A stretch of 64,000 bases of DNA from CAVONV01 sp963697355 (GCA_963697355.1 CAVONV010000022.1:248001-312000), one strand, 5' to 3'. Shown: positions 7,920 through 17,523, counted from the first letter of the stretch. The notes: generated from the letters alone by a model not told the origin. Program-made: numbers and translations.

Positions 7920-8849
7920 ATGACAGAAGAAAAGCGGGACGTCGTCGTGGGGATAGGTGAATTGCTTTGGGATTGCTTCGCCGATTCCAGACGGCCAGGC
8001 GGTGCGCCGGCCAACGTGGCATTCCATGCAAAACAGTTGGGTCACGAAGGGGTCGTATGCTCGCGGGTCGGGAGGGACGAGCTCGGCACGGAGCTTCTCG
8101 AGTATCTGGAACGGCGCGGAATGGAGACAAGGCAGGTTCAAAAAGACGTTCGCCTACCCACAGGGTATGTGACGATCGACAGCTCGAGACCGGACGATCC
8201 CTCTTATATCATCCACGAGGAAGTCGCGTGGGATTACCTTGAATTTGATGAAGCGCTCGAATCTTTGATGGAAACCGCCTCAGCAGTTTGTTTCGGCACC
8301 CTAGCTCAGCGCCATGCGAAAAGTCGAGAAACGATCCGGCGCGCCGTCGAGACGGCGACAGATGCTGTCATCGTGTATGACGTCAACCTACGCCAATCTT
8401 GGCATCAAAGGAATTGGATCGAAGACTCCTTGAAGGCTTCGAATATCGTGAAACTAAATGAAGACGAGATGGCGGTCCTATCCGACATGATAGGAACGAG
8501 GGGGCGGCGCGACGCTGATCTCGCTCATACCGTGATCGACCGATACAAGCTCGATATGGTCTGCGTCACCCGCGCCGAGCGTGGTACCTCGCTCTATACG
8601 AGCTCGGGGACGGTCGATGAGGTCGGTGTCAACATTGAAGTGGCGGATGCCGTGGGTGCGGGTGACGGCTTCACTGCAGCACTCATCTCCTCGCGACTCC
8701 GGGGTTGGCCGCTCGAGACGACCGCCTGGTTTGCCAATCGTGTGGGAGCGCTGGTTGCCAGCCGCCAGGGGGCCATGCCCGTCTTGACGGAAGAGCTTGG
8801 TCGACTCATCGCCGGTGCGGTGAGGCGACTGCCCAACGATTCCAGGTGA
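7920..8849 (+). CDS. PfkB-family carbohydrate kinase, probable fructokinase
   Basis: A 309-residue ribokinase/PfkB protein. GGAPANVAFHAKQLG (27-41) is the first family signature, and DAVGAGDGFTAA carries the catalytic base Asp249 and the anion hole. It phosphorylates a free sugar with ATP. Its place upstream of sucrose-phosphate synthase/phosphatase and sucrose synthase argues for fructose, since sucrose cleavage releases fructose that must be trapped as fructose-6-phosphate. SPS starts 23 nt after its stop, so the genes are likely co-transcribed. ATG at 7920 has only a weak Shine-Dalgarno site. Confidence 0.88.
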   Translation: MTEEKRDVVVGIGELLWDCFADSRRPGGAPANVAFHAKQLGHEGVVCSRVGRDELGTELLEYLERRGMETRQVQKDVRLPTGYVTIDSSRPDDPSYIIHEEVAWDYLEFDEALESLMETASAVCFGTLAQRHAKSRETIRRAVETATDAVIVYDVNLRQSWHQRNWIEDSLKASNIVKLNEDEMAVLSDMIGTRGRRDADLAHTVIDRYKLDMVCVTRAERGTSLYTSSGTVDEVGVNIEVADAVGAGDGFTAALISSRLRGWPLETTAWFANRVGALVASRQGAMPVLTEELGRLIAGAVRRLPNDSR

Positions 8850-8872
8850 AGTTGTCGAACAGAGGGAAGTGA

Positions 8873-11035
8873 ATGCCACAGCATAGTGGGCGGTACATCC
8901 TGCTGGTGAGCGTGCATGGGCTTATTCGGGGTGAGGACATGGAGTTGGGGCGGGATGCCGATACGGGCGGACAGGTGAAATATGTCGTGGAGCTGGCCCG
9001 TGCTCTCATCCAACACCCCCAGGTGGAAAGGGTCGACCTCGTTACGCGCCGAATTTCGGATCCGCGTGTGGACTCACAATATGCCACGCCGGTCGAAGAG
9101 CTAGCCCCCGGTGCCCGCATTGTTCGCATTCCCTGTGGCCCTAATCGCTACCTACGGAAGGAGTCGCTTTGGCCTCATCTGGATAGTTTCATCGACAACA
9201 CGCTGCAGTTCTTGCGCGTCGGCGGTCGACCTCCCGACCTCGTTCACGGCCACTATGCCGATGCCGGTTACGTGGCTTCCCGGCTGTCCGGTGTGATGAA
9301 CGTACCCATGGCCTTTACCGGTCATTCTCTTGGCCGGGTAAAACGCCAAAGACTCATCGAAAAAGGGTCGCGTTCAGAAACGATTGAACGACGTTATCGC
9401 ATTTCCCGGCGGATCGAAGCAGAAGAGAATTCGCTCGACCACGCGGCTTTGGTGGTCGCAAGCACGAACCAGGAAGTGGAAGAGCAGTACTCTCTCTATG
9501 ACTATTACCAGCCGCGCAGGATGATGGTGATGCCCCCTGGTGTCGATCTCAGCCGTTTTTCTCCTCCAGGACGGGCTTGGATGAGGCACCCCCGAATTGT
9601 CGACGCTCTCCGTCCGTTCCTGGATCAATGGAACAAACCCATAATTCTCGCTCTGTCGCGGCCCGACCCCAGAAAGAACATCACGACGCTCATTCGTGCT
9701 TTCGGAGAAAACCCCGAGCTCCGCGACGCGGCCAATCTGGTGATTGTGGCTGGCATACGTTCCGACATCCGGGAGATGGAAAAGGGGGCGAGAGAGGTAT
9801 TGAACGAGATCCTCTATCTCGTGGACTTCTATGACTTATACGGACGGATTGCCTACCCGAAGACCCACGAGCCGGATGATGTGCCAGACATCTACCGTTT
9901 CGTTGCCAATACCAAGGGGGTTTTCGTTAATCCGGCGCTCACGGAGCCGTTCGGCCTGACGTTGCTCGAGGCGGCTGCAAGTGGGTTACCCGTTGTGGCT
10001 ACCGAGGACGGCGGACCCCGCGACATCGTTTCCTACTGCAAGAACGGCATTCTCGTTGATCCGTTGGACCCGAAAGCCATGGGCGAAGTATTGCTCGAGG
10101 CAGTAACCGACCGCGGTCAGTGGAAGAAATGGTCTCGCAGCGGCTTGCGAGGCGTTCATCAGCACTTTTCTTGGGATGCTCACGTCAAGAAATACATGAG
10201 CGCTGCTGCCGTCGTGATCCAGCAATCCGAGCGACGGCGGTTTTACAAATCCAAGAGTCGACTCATCACAGCTGACCGGATCCTCATCACGGACATCGAC
10301 AACACCCTCATTGGTGATCGCACGTCGCTCAAGAAGCTTCTGAATATGCTCAAGAAATCGCGCCGGGGGGTCGCCTTTGGCGTGGCTACCGGGAGAAGTA
10401 AGGCTCTCACACTCGCAGCGATGGAAGAATGGAATGTTCCACCGCCGCAACTGCTCATCACCTCGGTGGGGAGTGCTATCTTCTACGGTCCGAAACTCGT
10501 ACAGGACAAGTCGTGGGAACGGCATATAGGCTACCGTTGGCGTCCCGAGGCTCTGGGCAAGGCGGTGAAGAGACTCCCAGGCTTGAAACTGCAATCTTCC
10601 GAGGGACAGTCGTCGTTCAAGATCAGTTTCAACGTAGATCCCGACAAGATACTACCTATCGTAGAAATTGTCCGTTACCTACGCCAGATGCGCTTGCACG
10701 CCCATATCGTCTATTCTCATCGAGCCTATCTCGACCTTCTGCCTATTCGGGCTTCCAAGGGAATGGCGCTTCGGTACATCGCCACGAAGTGGGGCGTTCC
10801 CCTGGAACGCTGTCTGGTCGCCGGTGACTCTGGCAACGACGAGGAGATGTTGACCGGCAATACATTGGCGGTCGTTGTAGGCAACCACGATCCTGAGCTC
10901 GAGAAGCTCCGCGGTGAACCTTTCGTCTATTTCGCTCGCGGTCACTATGCGCGTGGTATCATCGAAGGAATAGAGCACTACAACTTCTTTGAAGACATTC
11001 GTATTCCAAAATTGGAGACTGCTCAAAGTGACTGA
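8873..11035 (+). CDS. sps: Sucrose-phosphate synthase fused to sucrose-phosphate phosphatase domain
   Basis: A 720-residue two-domain enzyme. Residues 8 to about 460 form a GT-B glycosyltransferase 4 with DTGGQVKYVVELAR, HGHYADAG, a donor site SRPDPRKN and the E-x7-E motif EPFGLTLLEAAASGLP near 358. From about 465 a HAD phosphatase follows, with the intact nucleophile motif DIDNT near 470 and AGDSGNDEEM near the end. It should make sucrose-6-phosphate from UDP-glucose and fructose-6-phosphate and then dephosphorylate it; intact HAD acidic residues argue for a truly bifunctional enzyme. ATG at 8873 follows GAGGGAAG. The sucrose synthase start overlaps its stop region. Confidence 0.93.
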   Translation: MPQHSGRYILLVSVHGLIRGEDMELGRDADTGGQVKYVVELARALIQHPQVERVDLVTRRISDPRVDSQYATPVEELAPGARIVRIPCGPNRYLRKESLWPHLDSFIDNTLQFLRVGGRPPDLVHGHYADAGYVASRLSGVMNVPMAFTGHSLGRVKRQRLIEKGSRSETIERRYRISRRIEAEENSLDHAALVVASTNQEVEEQYSLYDYYQPRRMMVMPPGVDLSRFSPPGRAWMRHPRIVDALRPFLDQWNKPIILALSRPDPRKNITTLIRAFGENPELRDAANLVIVAGIRSDIREMEKGAREVLNEILYLVDFYDLYGRIAYPKTHEPDDVPDIYRFVANTKGVFVNPALTEPFGLTLLEAAASGLPVVATEDGGPRDIVSYCKNGILVDPLDPKAMGEVLLEAVTDRGQWKKWSRSGLRGVHQHFSWDAHVKKYMSAAAVVIQQSERRRFYKSKSRLITADRILITDIDNTLIGDRTSLKKLLNMLKKSRRGVAFGVATGRSKALTLAAMEEWNVPPPQLLITSVGSAIFYGPKLVQDKSWERHIGYRWRPEALGKAVKRLPGLKLQSSEGQSSFKISFNVDPDKILPIVEIVRYLRQMRLHAHIVYSHRAYLDLLPIRASKGMALRYIATKWGVPLERCLVAGDSGNDEEMLTGNTLAVVVGNHDPELEKLRGEPFVYFARGHYARGIIEGIEHYNFFEDIRIPKLETAQSD

Positions 11036-13419
11036 ATCGATCATCGACTATCTGCGGAGCCATCGAGACGAAGCATATTTGCTCTTGCGACGATATGTGA
11101 ATTTGAACAAGAGCTTCCTGTTGCGAACGGATTTGATGGACGAGTTCCAGAGCTTTGCCGCAGAAAATCACGCTGCAAGCATCGCGGAGTCACCCTTGGG
11201 GGTGACGGTACTTGCTGGGCAGGAGGCCGCTGTGGAGAGTCCGTGGTTGTTCCTGGCTTTTCGACCCCGGATTGGCAAATGGCGATACTTGCGATTCCAT
11301 GTGGAGACGGTGGACGTAGAGGAAATCAGTGCTTGCGAGTACCTAGCTATGAAAGAACGCATTGTTGAACGGACAAACCGGCGTGGACGAGTGGCCGTTG
11401 GAAGTCGATTTGACGCCGTTCAATCGCGAGTTCCCTAGGCTCAAGGAATCGCGTTCCATCGGTCAAGGCATGGCATTTCTCAATCGCAAGTTGTCGAGCG
11501 AGCTGTTCCAGAATCTGGACAAAGGAGATGAAAGACTTCTAGAATTCTTGCGAGTTCATCAAGTGCGCGGGACGCAGTTGATGTTGAACCAGCGCATCGG
11601 AGACGTGGCTGAGCTGCGGCGGGCTACAAGGCGGGTCGACGAGTTTCTCCGGAAACAACTGGATGAAGCGACGTGGAGTCAAGTGGGAAACAAGTTGCAG
11701 GAGCTTGGTTTCGAGCCTGGTTGGGGAAAAAACGTTTCGAGGATGCGTGAGACTTTTCGACTTCTCTCTGACATTTTGGAGGCTCCCGAGCCCACCAACC
11801 TCGAAGCGTTTCTCTCTCGCATACCGATGATCTTTAGCGTCGTCATCCTTTCTCCTCATGGATACTTCGGGCAGTCGAACGTACTCGGACTTCCCGATAC
11901 GGGTGGACAAGTCGTGTACATACTCGACCAGACACGTACTTTGGAGAAGGAGATGCACAAGCGTCTCGATGAACAAGGGATCGACATCGAGCCCAAGATC
12001 GTCGTAGTGACGCGTCTCATCCCGGAAGCTCGTGGGACGACGTGCGACCAGAGAATAGAGAGCATCATGGGTACCCGAAACGCCACAATTCTTCGTGTGC
12101 CTTTTCGCGAAGAGGACGGCACCATCGTTCCCCATTGGATATCGCGATTCGAGGTGTGGCCCTACCTGGAGCGGTTCGCTCTCGAAGCAGAAAAAGAGGT
12201 TCTGGCGGAGTTGGAAGGGCGTCCGGCACTGATCATCGGTAACTATTCCGACGGTAACCTCGTGGCGTCGCTCATGTCACGACGCCTCCATGTCACACAG
12301 TGCACGATCGCTCATGCCTTGGAGAAGACCAAGTACCTCTGGTCCGATCTCTATTGGCGTGACAACGATGACCAGTATCATTTCGCGTGTCAGTTCACGG
12401 CGGATCTCATTGCAATGAACACGTCGGATTTCATCATCACCAGTACGTACCAAGAGATCGCGGGGACAGAGGATAGTGTCGGTCAGTACGAGAGCTACAG
12501 CTCCTTTACGATGCCCGGCCTCTATCGTGTCGTCAATGGTATCAACGTGTTCGACCCGAAGTTCAACGTGGTTTCACCGGGTGCCGACCCCGACGTCTAT
12601 TTTCCATACACGGATGAAGGAAGGCGACTACAGGGAATGCACGACGAGCTAAGGGCTTGATCTTCGGCGATGGAGCGGGTACACCAGCTCGTGGGCATTT
12701 GGCTGACCCCGGAAAGCCCATCATCTTCACGATGGCTCGCCTCGACCACATCAAGAATCTGACCGGTCTGGTGGATTGGTACGGCCGCAGCTCCCGTTTA
12801 CGAGAGCTAGCCAACCTCTTTATCATAGGTGGCCATCTGGATCCTGGTCGATCCAGCGATCACGAGGAAAGACAACAAATTCAGCGGATGCACGATTTGA
12901 TGGACGGCCATCGCCTCGAAGACAGCATGCGATGGCTCGGGTTTCAGGCAGAGAGAAACCTGGTAGGTGAGCTCTATCGATTCGTCGCCGATTACCGCGG
13001 TGCGTTCGTTCAACCTGCTCTTTTCGAAGCTTACGGTTTGACGGTCATCGAAGCCATGAGCTCCGGCTTGCCGACTTTTGCGACTTGCTACGGGGGACCG
13101 TCGGAGATTATCGAGCACGGAGTATCCGGATTTCATATCGATCCCAATCACGGCGATGAAGCGGCGGAGACTATCGCCGACTTTCTGGAAAAGAGTGCTG
13201 AATCACCCAGAGCACTGGAAACGGATTTCCGACGGCGCGCTGGCTCGAATCGAAGAACGCTACACGTGGAGAAAGTATGGCCAGGAAATGATGACGCTCG
13301 CGCGTATCTACGGCTTTTGGAAATATGTCACCAACCTCGAACGCGAGGAGACCCGCAGATACCTGGAGATGTTCTACGGCTTGCAGTACCGACCGTTGTC
13401 GAAAACCATTGGTTGTTGA
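11028..13419 (+). pseudogene. susA: Sucrose synthase interrupted by three frameshifts
   Basis: Joined across three frames, this region encodes about 796 residues, the normal size of sucrose synthase. The GTG at 11028 overlaps the SPS stop, with GGAG 10 nt upstream. An N-terminal regulatory region (EYLAMKERIV...) shifts frame at GAAC 11367-11370 into PLEVDLTPFNREFPRL and the GT4 core LSPHGYFGQSNVLGLPDTGGQ. A second shift at the G run 12653-12655 leads to DPGKPIIFTMARLDHIKNLTGLV and EAYGLTVIEAMSSGLP; a third at CCC 13206-13208 gives EHWKRISDGALARIEERYTW. Each is repaired by one base (remove A, add G, remove C). The enzyme reversibly cleaves sucrose with UDP. Sequencing error and real inactivation are both possible. 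Confidence 0.85.
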
Positions 13420-13476
13420 GTCTGTCCCCTGTGAGAATCATTCGAAGAGTGCAGACCACAGCCGTGGAGGGCAGAG

Positions 13477-14790
13477 ATGGCTAACGAAATGAGCAGACGA
13501 GAATTTGGAAGGACCCTAGGTGTCCTCGGAGTCGGAGGAACTCTGCCGGCGTTTGGAACCCATGGGATGCCCGCCGCCTCATTCGGTGGTGGTCCTAGAA
13601 AAAGCAGCGCAGCACCTTTCGATATCGAGAGTCTGCGTCTCGACACGCCGGGATGCACCAACGTGGCTCACTTCAACAATGCCGGTGCGTCATTACCACC
13701 TCGGCCCGTGCTCGACGCAGTGATTGATCACCTTCGCAAGGAGGCAGACATCGGCGGCTACGAAGCCGCGGATCTGGCAGCGGCGGATCGGAAAAATACT
13801 TACGATGCCATTGGACGATTGCTGAATTGCTCCGTCGATGAAATCGCTCTGGTCGAGAACGCTACGCGCGGCTGGGACATGGCCTTCTACTCTTTGCGCT
13901 TCCGGCCGGGAGACCGCATTCTTACGTCAGCCGCCGAATACGCCAGTAACTATATTGCCTATTTGCAGATTGCGAAGCGAACCGGGGCGGTTGTCGAAGT
14001 CGTTCCGGACGACGAACATGGACAAGTTTCTGTCGAGGAGCTGAAGAAATCGCTCGCCAAGGGTGGAGTGGCTCTCGTGGGTCTGACGCACACACCAACG
14101 AACGGCGGACTCGTGAATCCAGCGGAGGAAGTGGGGCGCCTCACTCGTGAAGCCGGTGTGCCGTACCTACTCGATGCCTGTCAAACGGCTGGCCAGTGGC
14201 CGCTCGATGTCGATGCCATCGGATGCGACATGCTGTCGGGTACCGGCCGCAAGTTCCTGAGAGGACCGCGCGGTACTGGATTCCTCTATGTCCGCAAAGC
14301 CATGATCGGTAAGCTGGAGCCGCCGCTACTCGATCTCCATGCAGCCAAGTGGGTGGAGCTCGACAGGTTCGAGATCGACCCGACGGCCAGGCGCTTCGAG
14401 AACTGGGAGCAGTACGTCGCGGGCCACATCGGTCTCGGCGTTGCCGTCGAGTATGCCCTTGATCTAGGTATCGATGCGATCCGTGCGCGTGTTTCACATC
14501 TTGCTGATCGGCTGAGGGAGCTGCTCTCCGATCTTCCGGGAGTCACGGTCCGTGACCTGGGGCGGGAGAAGTGTGGCATCGTCACCTTCACCGTAGAAGG
14601 GCAAGACCCCACCATGCTACGGGACAAGCTCCGCGAACGTCAAATCAACGTCAGTGTTACGTCGCGTTCGTCCACGCGGCTCGACATGGAAGCACGAGGA
14701 CTCGATGCGATGGTGCGGTCGTCGGTTCATTACTACAACACGGAAGAAGAAGTGGAGAGCTTGATATCTGCAGTGAAAGAGCTGTCCTAG
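13477..14790 (+). CDS. Class V aminotransferase (cysteine desulfurase/EgtE-like) with Tat-type signal
   Basis: A 437-residue fold-type I PLP enzyme. FNNAGASLPP is the N-terminal substrate segment, LVGLTHTPTNGG and YLLDACQTAGQWPLDVDAIGCD carry the cofactor aspartate, and GTGRKFLRGPRGTG holds the internal aldimine lysine (about Lys258). Relatives include cysteine desulfurases and EgtE; the exact reaction is not clear. The N-terminus MSRREFGRTLGVLGVGG looks like a Tat export signal, unusual for this family and suggesting periplasmic action. ATG at 13477 follows GGAGGGCAGAG, 57 nt after sucrose synthase. Confidence 0.86.
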   Translation: MANEMSRREFGRTLGVLGVGGTLPAFGTHGMPAASFGGGPRKSSAAPFDIESLRLDTPGCTNVAHFNNAGASLPPRPVLDAVIDHLRKEADIGGYEAADLAAADRKNTYDAIGRLLNCSVDEIALVENATRGWDMAFYSLRFRPGDRILTSAAEYASNYIAYLQIAKRTGAVVEVVPDDEHGQVSVEELKKSLAKGGVALVGLTHTPTNGGLVNPAEEVGRLTREAGVPYLLDACQTAGQWPLDVDAIGCDMLSGTGRKFLRGPRGTGFLYVRKAMIGKLEPPLLDLHAAKWVELDRFEIDPTARRFENWEQYVAGHIGLGVAVEYALDLGIDAIRARVSHLADRLRELLSDLPGVTVRDLGREKCGIVTFTVEGQDPTMLRDKLRERQINVSVTSRSSTRLDMEARGLDAMVRSSVHYYNTEEEVESLISAVKELS

Positions 14791-14867
14791 GATTTGTTTC
14801 CGACCTCGAGACAGGTTGTGTCGTTCCGCACCTAAGTTTTGCGCTTTGAGGAAGGCCCGTGCCCATA

Positions 14868-14884
14868 TGTTACCAACGGTAACA
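14868..14884. promoter_or_regulatory. 17-bp palindrome, candidate enhancer or operator site
   Basis: TGTTACC-AAC-GGTAACA is a perfect inverted repeat with a 3-bp centre. It lies about 100 bp upstream of a sigma-54 promoter, the usual distance for an enhancer-binding protein. The half-site resembles GntR/LacI-family operators, so a repressor site is an alternative. Confidence 0.5.
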
Positions 14885-14980
14885 GTGCTGCTCTCGATAG
14901 GCCGGGGGGGATGGTATTAGCCGATACTCAACCTGTTGATTCCATTGCGATTAATTTTGCCTCCCGCTGAGCCGATGACT

Positions 14981-14996
14981 TGGCCTCACCTTTGCA
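14981..14996 (+). promoter_or_regulatory. Sigma-54 (RpoN) -24/-12 promoter
   Basis: TGGCCTCACCTTTGCA has the invariant GG-N10-GC spacing (GG 14982-14983, GC 14994-14995) and ends TTTGCA. It lies 62 nt before the 68-aa gene at 15058. RpoN promoters need an ATP-dependent activator, which the palindrome at 14868 could bind. Confidence 0.7.
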
Positions 14997-15057
14997 ACTC
15001 ACAGAATAGTGAAGGAGCTGGGCAACTCCGCTCTGCGAACGTGAAGGGAGGAATGTC

Positions 15058-15264
15058 ATGCCTGAAAACACGGTTCTTGGCGGTGCCGGTCCAGTCGTAT
15101 TGGACCGGGCGGTTTGGGTGGAGCCGACCGGCGTCAGTTCCGCGGTGGTACGCCAACTTCTTCACTACGAAGGGGGGAAGGCCGTCGAGACGGAGACGCC
15201 GTTCACGTCCTTGAGCGAGGCGCTTGCCTATGCACGCGAGCTCTATCGAGACGAGTCGTCCTGA
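15058..15264 (+). CDS. Small conserved-looking protein under sigma-54 control
   Basis: A 68-residue acidic protein of unknown function. ATG at 15058 follows GGGAGGAATGTC, one of the best ribosome-binding sites in the window, which with the upstream RpoN promoter argues that the gene is real despite its size. No signal peptide, membrane segment or cysteine is present. The second half (LSEALAYARELYRDESS) should be an amphipathic helix, preceded by a beta-rich part. Expression presumably follows an RpoN activator signal such as nutrient or envelope stress. Confidence 0.65.
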   Translation: MPENTVLGGAGPVVLDRAVWVEPTGVSSAVVRQLLHYEGGKAVETETPFTSLSEALAYARELYRDESS

Positions 15265-15462
15265 GACTCCCAGATCATCGGGTGAGCTCAAAGGCAAGAA
15301 CAGCCTTGCCGTTCCAATCGCCGGTTTGCGCTTCCCGCTGAATGCACTGAAGTAGCCCGATACCCGAAAGCATGCTGAATACCGGGCAGGGCTCCGTCTT
15401 CCTCAAACAGATAGGGTCACCGTCGGGTGGTATGCGATAATGAAGGCACTGCAAAGCTTAAT

Positions 15463-15978
15463 ATGAAAGACGGTAAGGTCCGAAGAGGAGTCAAGCGCGC
15501 TGCTTTGGCTGTTTTCTCTGCGAGCCTTTGGCTGTCGCGTTGCCAAGATGCCGGTTCATCGGTCCTCTACGATCTCGGAGGAGGGTGTCGGCGCAGTGGG
15601 CGGTGTTGCGAAGCCCCCGCGTTGCGGGCGAGCTGGCTCGTTTGGTACGCGCCTTTCCTCAGATGGGCGTTTCTCAGTTGGCAACAGCATGTGAACGGTT
15701 TCGTCCTGGAAGAGAGGCGACGGGCAGACAGGCTTTTCGTCTTTCGTTGCACTCATTTCGAACCGGCCTCACGGTTATGCGATAGCTATGACTCCCGTCC
15801 TGGAATGTGTCGACACTACCCCCGTGCCCTCATTCATCAGTCTGCACCGGAGTTTTTCCCCGGTTGCGGCTACCGAGCCCTTTCGTCGAAACGACGGAAT
15901 CTCCTCACGGTCTTGGAATCCCAATCGCTGGATGACAAGCAAATGCATCGACTCAAGAAGGGCCTCTATCTCGAGTAG
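15463..15978 (+). CDS. YkgJ-family cysteine cluster protein
   Basis: A protein of about 171 residues with the YkgJ/UPF0153 cysteine pattern: CRRSGRCCEAP, then FRCTHFEPASRLCDSYDSRPGMCRHYP. The family is predicted to bind zinc or an iron-sulfur cluster; its function is unknown. A tryptophan-rich hydrophobic stretch between the two cysteine groups may contact the membrane. The start is uncertain: ATG 15463 and GTG 15427 are in frame and neither has a clear Shine-Dalgarno site. Relics of an M20 peptidase lie downstream. Confidence 0.7.
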   Translation: MKDGKVRRGVKRAALAVFSASLWLSRCQDAGSSVLYDLGGGCRRSGRCCEAPALRASWLVWYAPFLRWAFLSWQQHVNGFVLEERRRADRLFVFRCTHFEPASRLCDSYDSRPGMCRHYPRALIHQSAPEFFPGCGYRALSSKRRNLLTVLESQSLDDKQMHRLKKGLYLE

Positions 15979-16050
15979 CTGCCGCTCGCCGTTTCGAGTT
16001 CGTCCTGCGAGTTCTCGCGCACTTGATTCCGAAGCATCGAAGTGGATACT

Positions 16051-16426
16051 TAACGCGGAATCCGACGAGGGTGTGAAGACGATCTCGCCCCACATGGCGA
16101 CGGCCAAACTGGATTCGAGACTACCGCCTAACATCAGACCTGACGAGGCCCTCGACAAGATCCGCAAACACCTCGACGACGACGGTTTCGGCGATATCCA
16201 AATCCGCAAGCTCTCCGGTTATCCATCGTCACAAACCTCGGTCGAGGCGCCTTTGGTCGAAGCCGTTATCGGTGTGTTCAACAAGTGAGGACTAGGCCAT
16301 GGTTCGGGTGCCCATGCCCCTAACGAGTATATGGTCATCGAGCCCAAGGAGGGGTCGAGTGTCGCGGGACTTGCTGAAGTTGAAAAAGGGTATGTCGATC
16401 TAGTGTTCGCTCTTGCAGCAAAATAG
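16051..16426 (+). pseudogene. Remnant of an M20 peptidase (C-terminal part, internally deleted)
   Basis: One frame reads KTISPHMATAKLDSRLPP, then DDDGFGDIQIRKLSGYPSSQT and EAPLVEAVIG, the dimerisation-domain pattern of M20/M25/M40 peptidases. An in-frame TGA at 16286 follows; directly after it the same frame resumes with GLGHGSGAHAPNEYMVIEP and ends GLAEVEKGYVDLVFALAAK before TAG 16426. About 30 residues seem missing at the stop codon, and the whole catalytic N-terminal domain is absent. This is decay of a once complete gene, unlike the single-base defects elsewhere. Confidence 0.7.
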
Positions 16427-16491
16427 AAAGCCGGATGGTGTCTTGTATTGTTGTCGCTCGATAGGAAGCGCGAATGACGACTCAGTGCTAG

Positions 16492-16923
16492 TCATTCTTC
16501 TTCGATGGACAAAGTAACGTCATAAGAGATCTCGATGTCTTTCCTCAACGTGTGAAAAACGCTGCAGTATTTTTCGAACGAAAGCTGGATGGCTCGTTCG
16601 ATACGATCCTTGGGAATCGCTCCCACGATGTCGAACTCGAAGGTGATTTTACGAAAGTACTTCGGCGGTGAGTCATTTCTTTCTCCGGCGACGGAGACGT
16701 TGAGCCTTTTCAAATCGCCTCGCATCTTCTGAAGGATCATGACGACATCAATCCCCATGCAAGCACATAGCGAAGCCAAGAGAGCCTGCATGGGGGATAA
16801 CCCGTTTTCAGAATCGCCGTCCAACTGCAAGGCGACGCCATCGGTTTGAGCTTTGAAGAGCAGACCACCAGACCAAGAGAGGTCGATTCTCATCGCATCG
16901 TCAGTCTCGTTCATCAAATTCAT
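16492..16923 (-). CDS. OsmC/Ohr-family peroxiredoxin-like protein
   Basis: A 143-residue OsmC-fold protein. The two family cysteines are visible: Cys53/Cys55 in SLCACMGIDVV on the central helix, and Cys120 in EKYCSVFHTLRKD. The family reduces organic hydroperoxides in the cytoplasm with dithiol reductants. General OsmC is a better label than Ohr because the flanking motifs are of the YhfA-like subgroup. It is divergent from the GGDEF gene with a 600-bp gap. The start ATG 16923 lies among several in-frame ATGs and may be a few codons too long. Confidence 0.88.
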   Translation of the reverse strand: MNLMNETDDAMRIDLSWSGGLLFKAQTDGVALQLDGDSENGLSPMQALLASLCACMGIDVVMILQKMRGDLKRLNVSVAGERNDSPPKYFRKITFEFDIVGAIPKDRIERAIQLSFEKYCSVFHTLRKDIEISYDVTLSIEEE

Positions 16924-17523
16924 CCTTCATCGACGCTATTTGTATCGAAGTCAAGCGAGCGGGTCCGAGTGCATCAGAAGAAGAGGCCGAAAGCATCGTG
17001 ATCTCACGGGTACTGTTCGGTCTTTGTCGGTGGGAACCCAGGTTGGGGTAGGCTTGTACGAACTCCATCGAACCTTAAGGTTCATTGCCTAGGTATTTAA
17101 TGTATATATTATTACCTTTAGGCGCTGTCGAATGGGAGCCAGACAAGCCCAGTTCGTTTGGGTTTATCCCTCGATGCCTCGAACGGGTCAACAGATAGTC
17201 GTTCAAGGCCTCGAGGGCCGATATAGGTCCGGCGGAGACATTGTTGTGACTGCCTCCTTTCTAGTGCCAGCCGCCCTATGCGGCTCGAACTCTTACTGCA
17301 ACTCATACACCCATACTCCAGCGAAGTCAACGAAAAACTGATCTTGAATTGTGGACATCGAATGGGTGGAGGTTGCCTAGCGTTGAGATGGCGGTCGATC
17401 AGAGGTCCGTGTATACTGATTCAACGCTGGCGAAGTGTTCAATGGGGCGGAATTCAATGGACAAGTGTAGGAATATCGACTCGTCTACCGGGTGCGGGCG
17501 ATGGAGACGCTAGGAGCGCAGTC
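16924..17523. other. 600-bp intergenic region with two palindromes, no gene seen
   Basis: Between the divergent osmC-like and GGDEF genes there is no supported coding region; short open frames here lack start signals and family motifs. Two symmetric sites stand out: a perfect 14-bp palindrome GAACCTTAAGGTTC at 17070-17083, and an AT-rich near-palindrome at 17091-17117 with TACCT-type ends around TGTATATATT. They may be operators for either gene. Confidence 0.5.
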
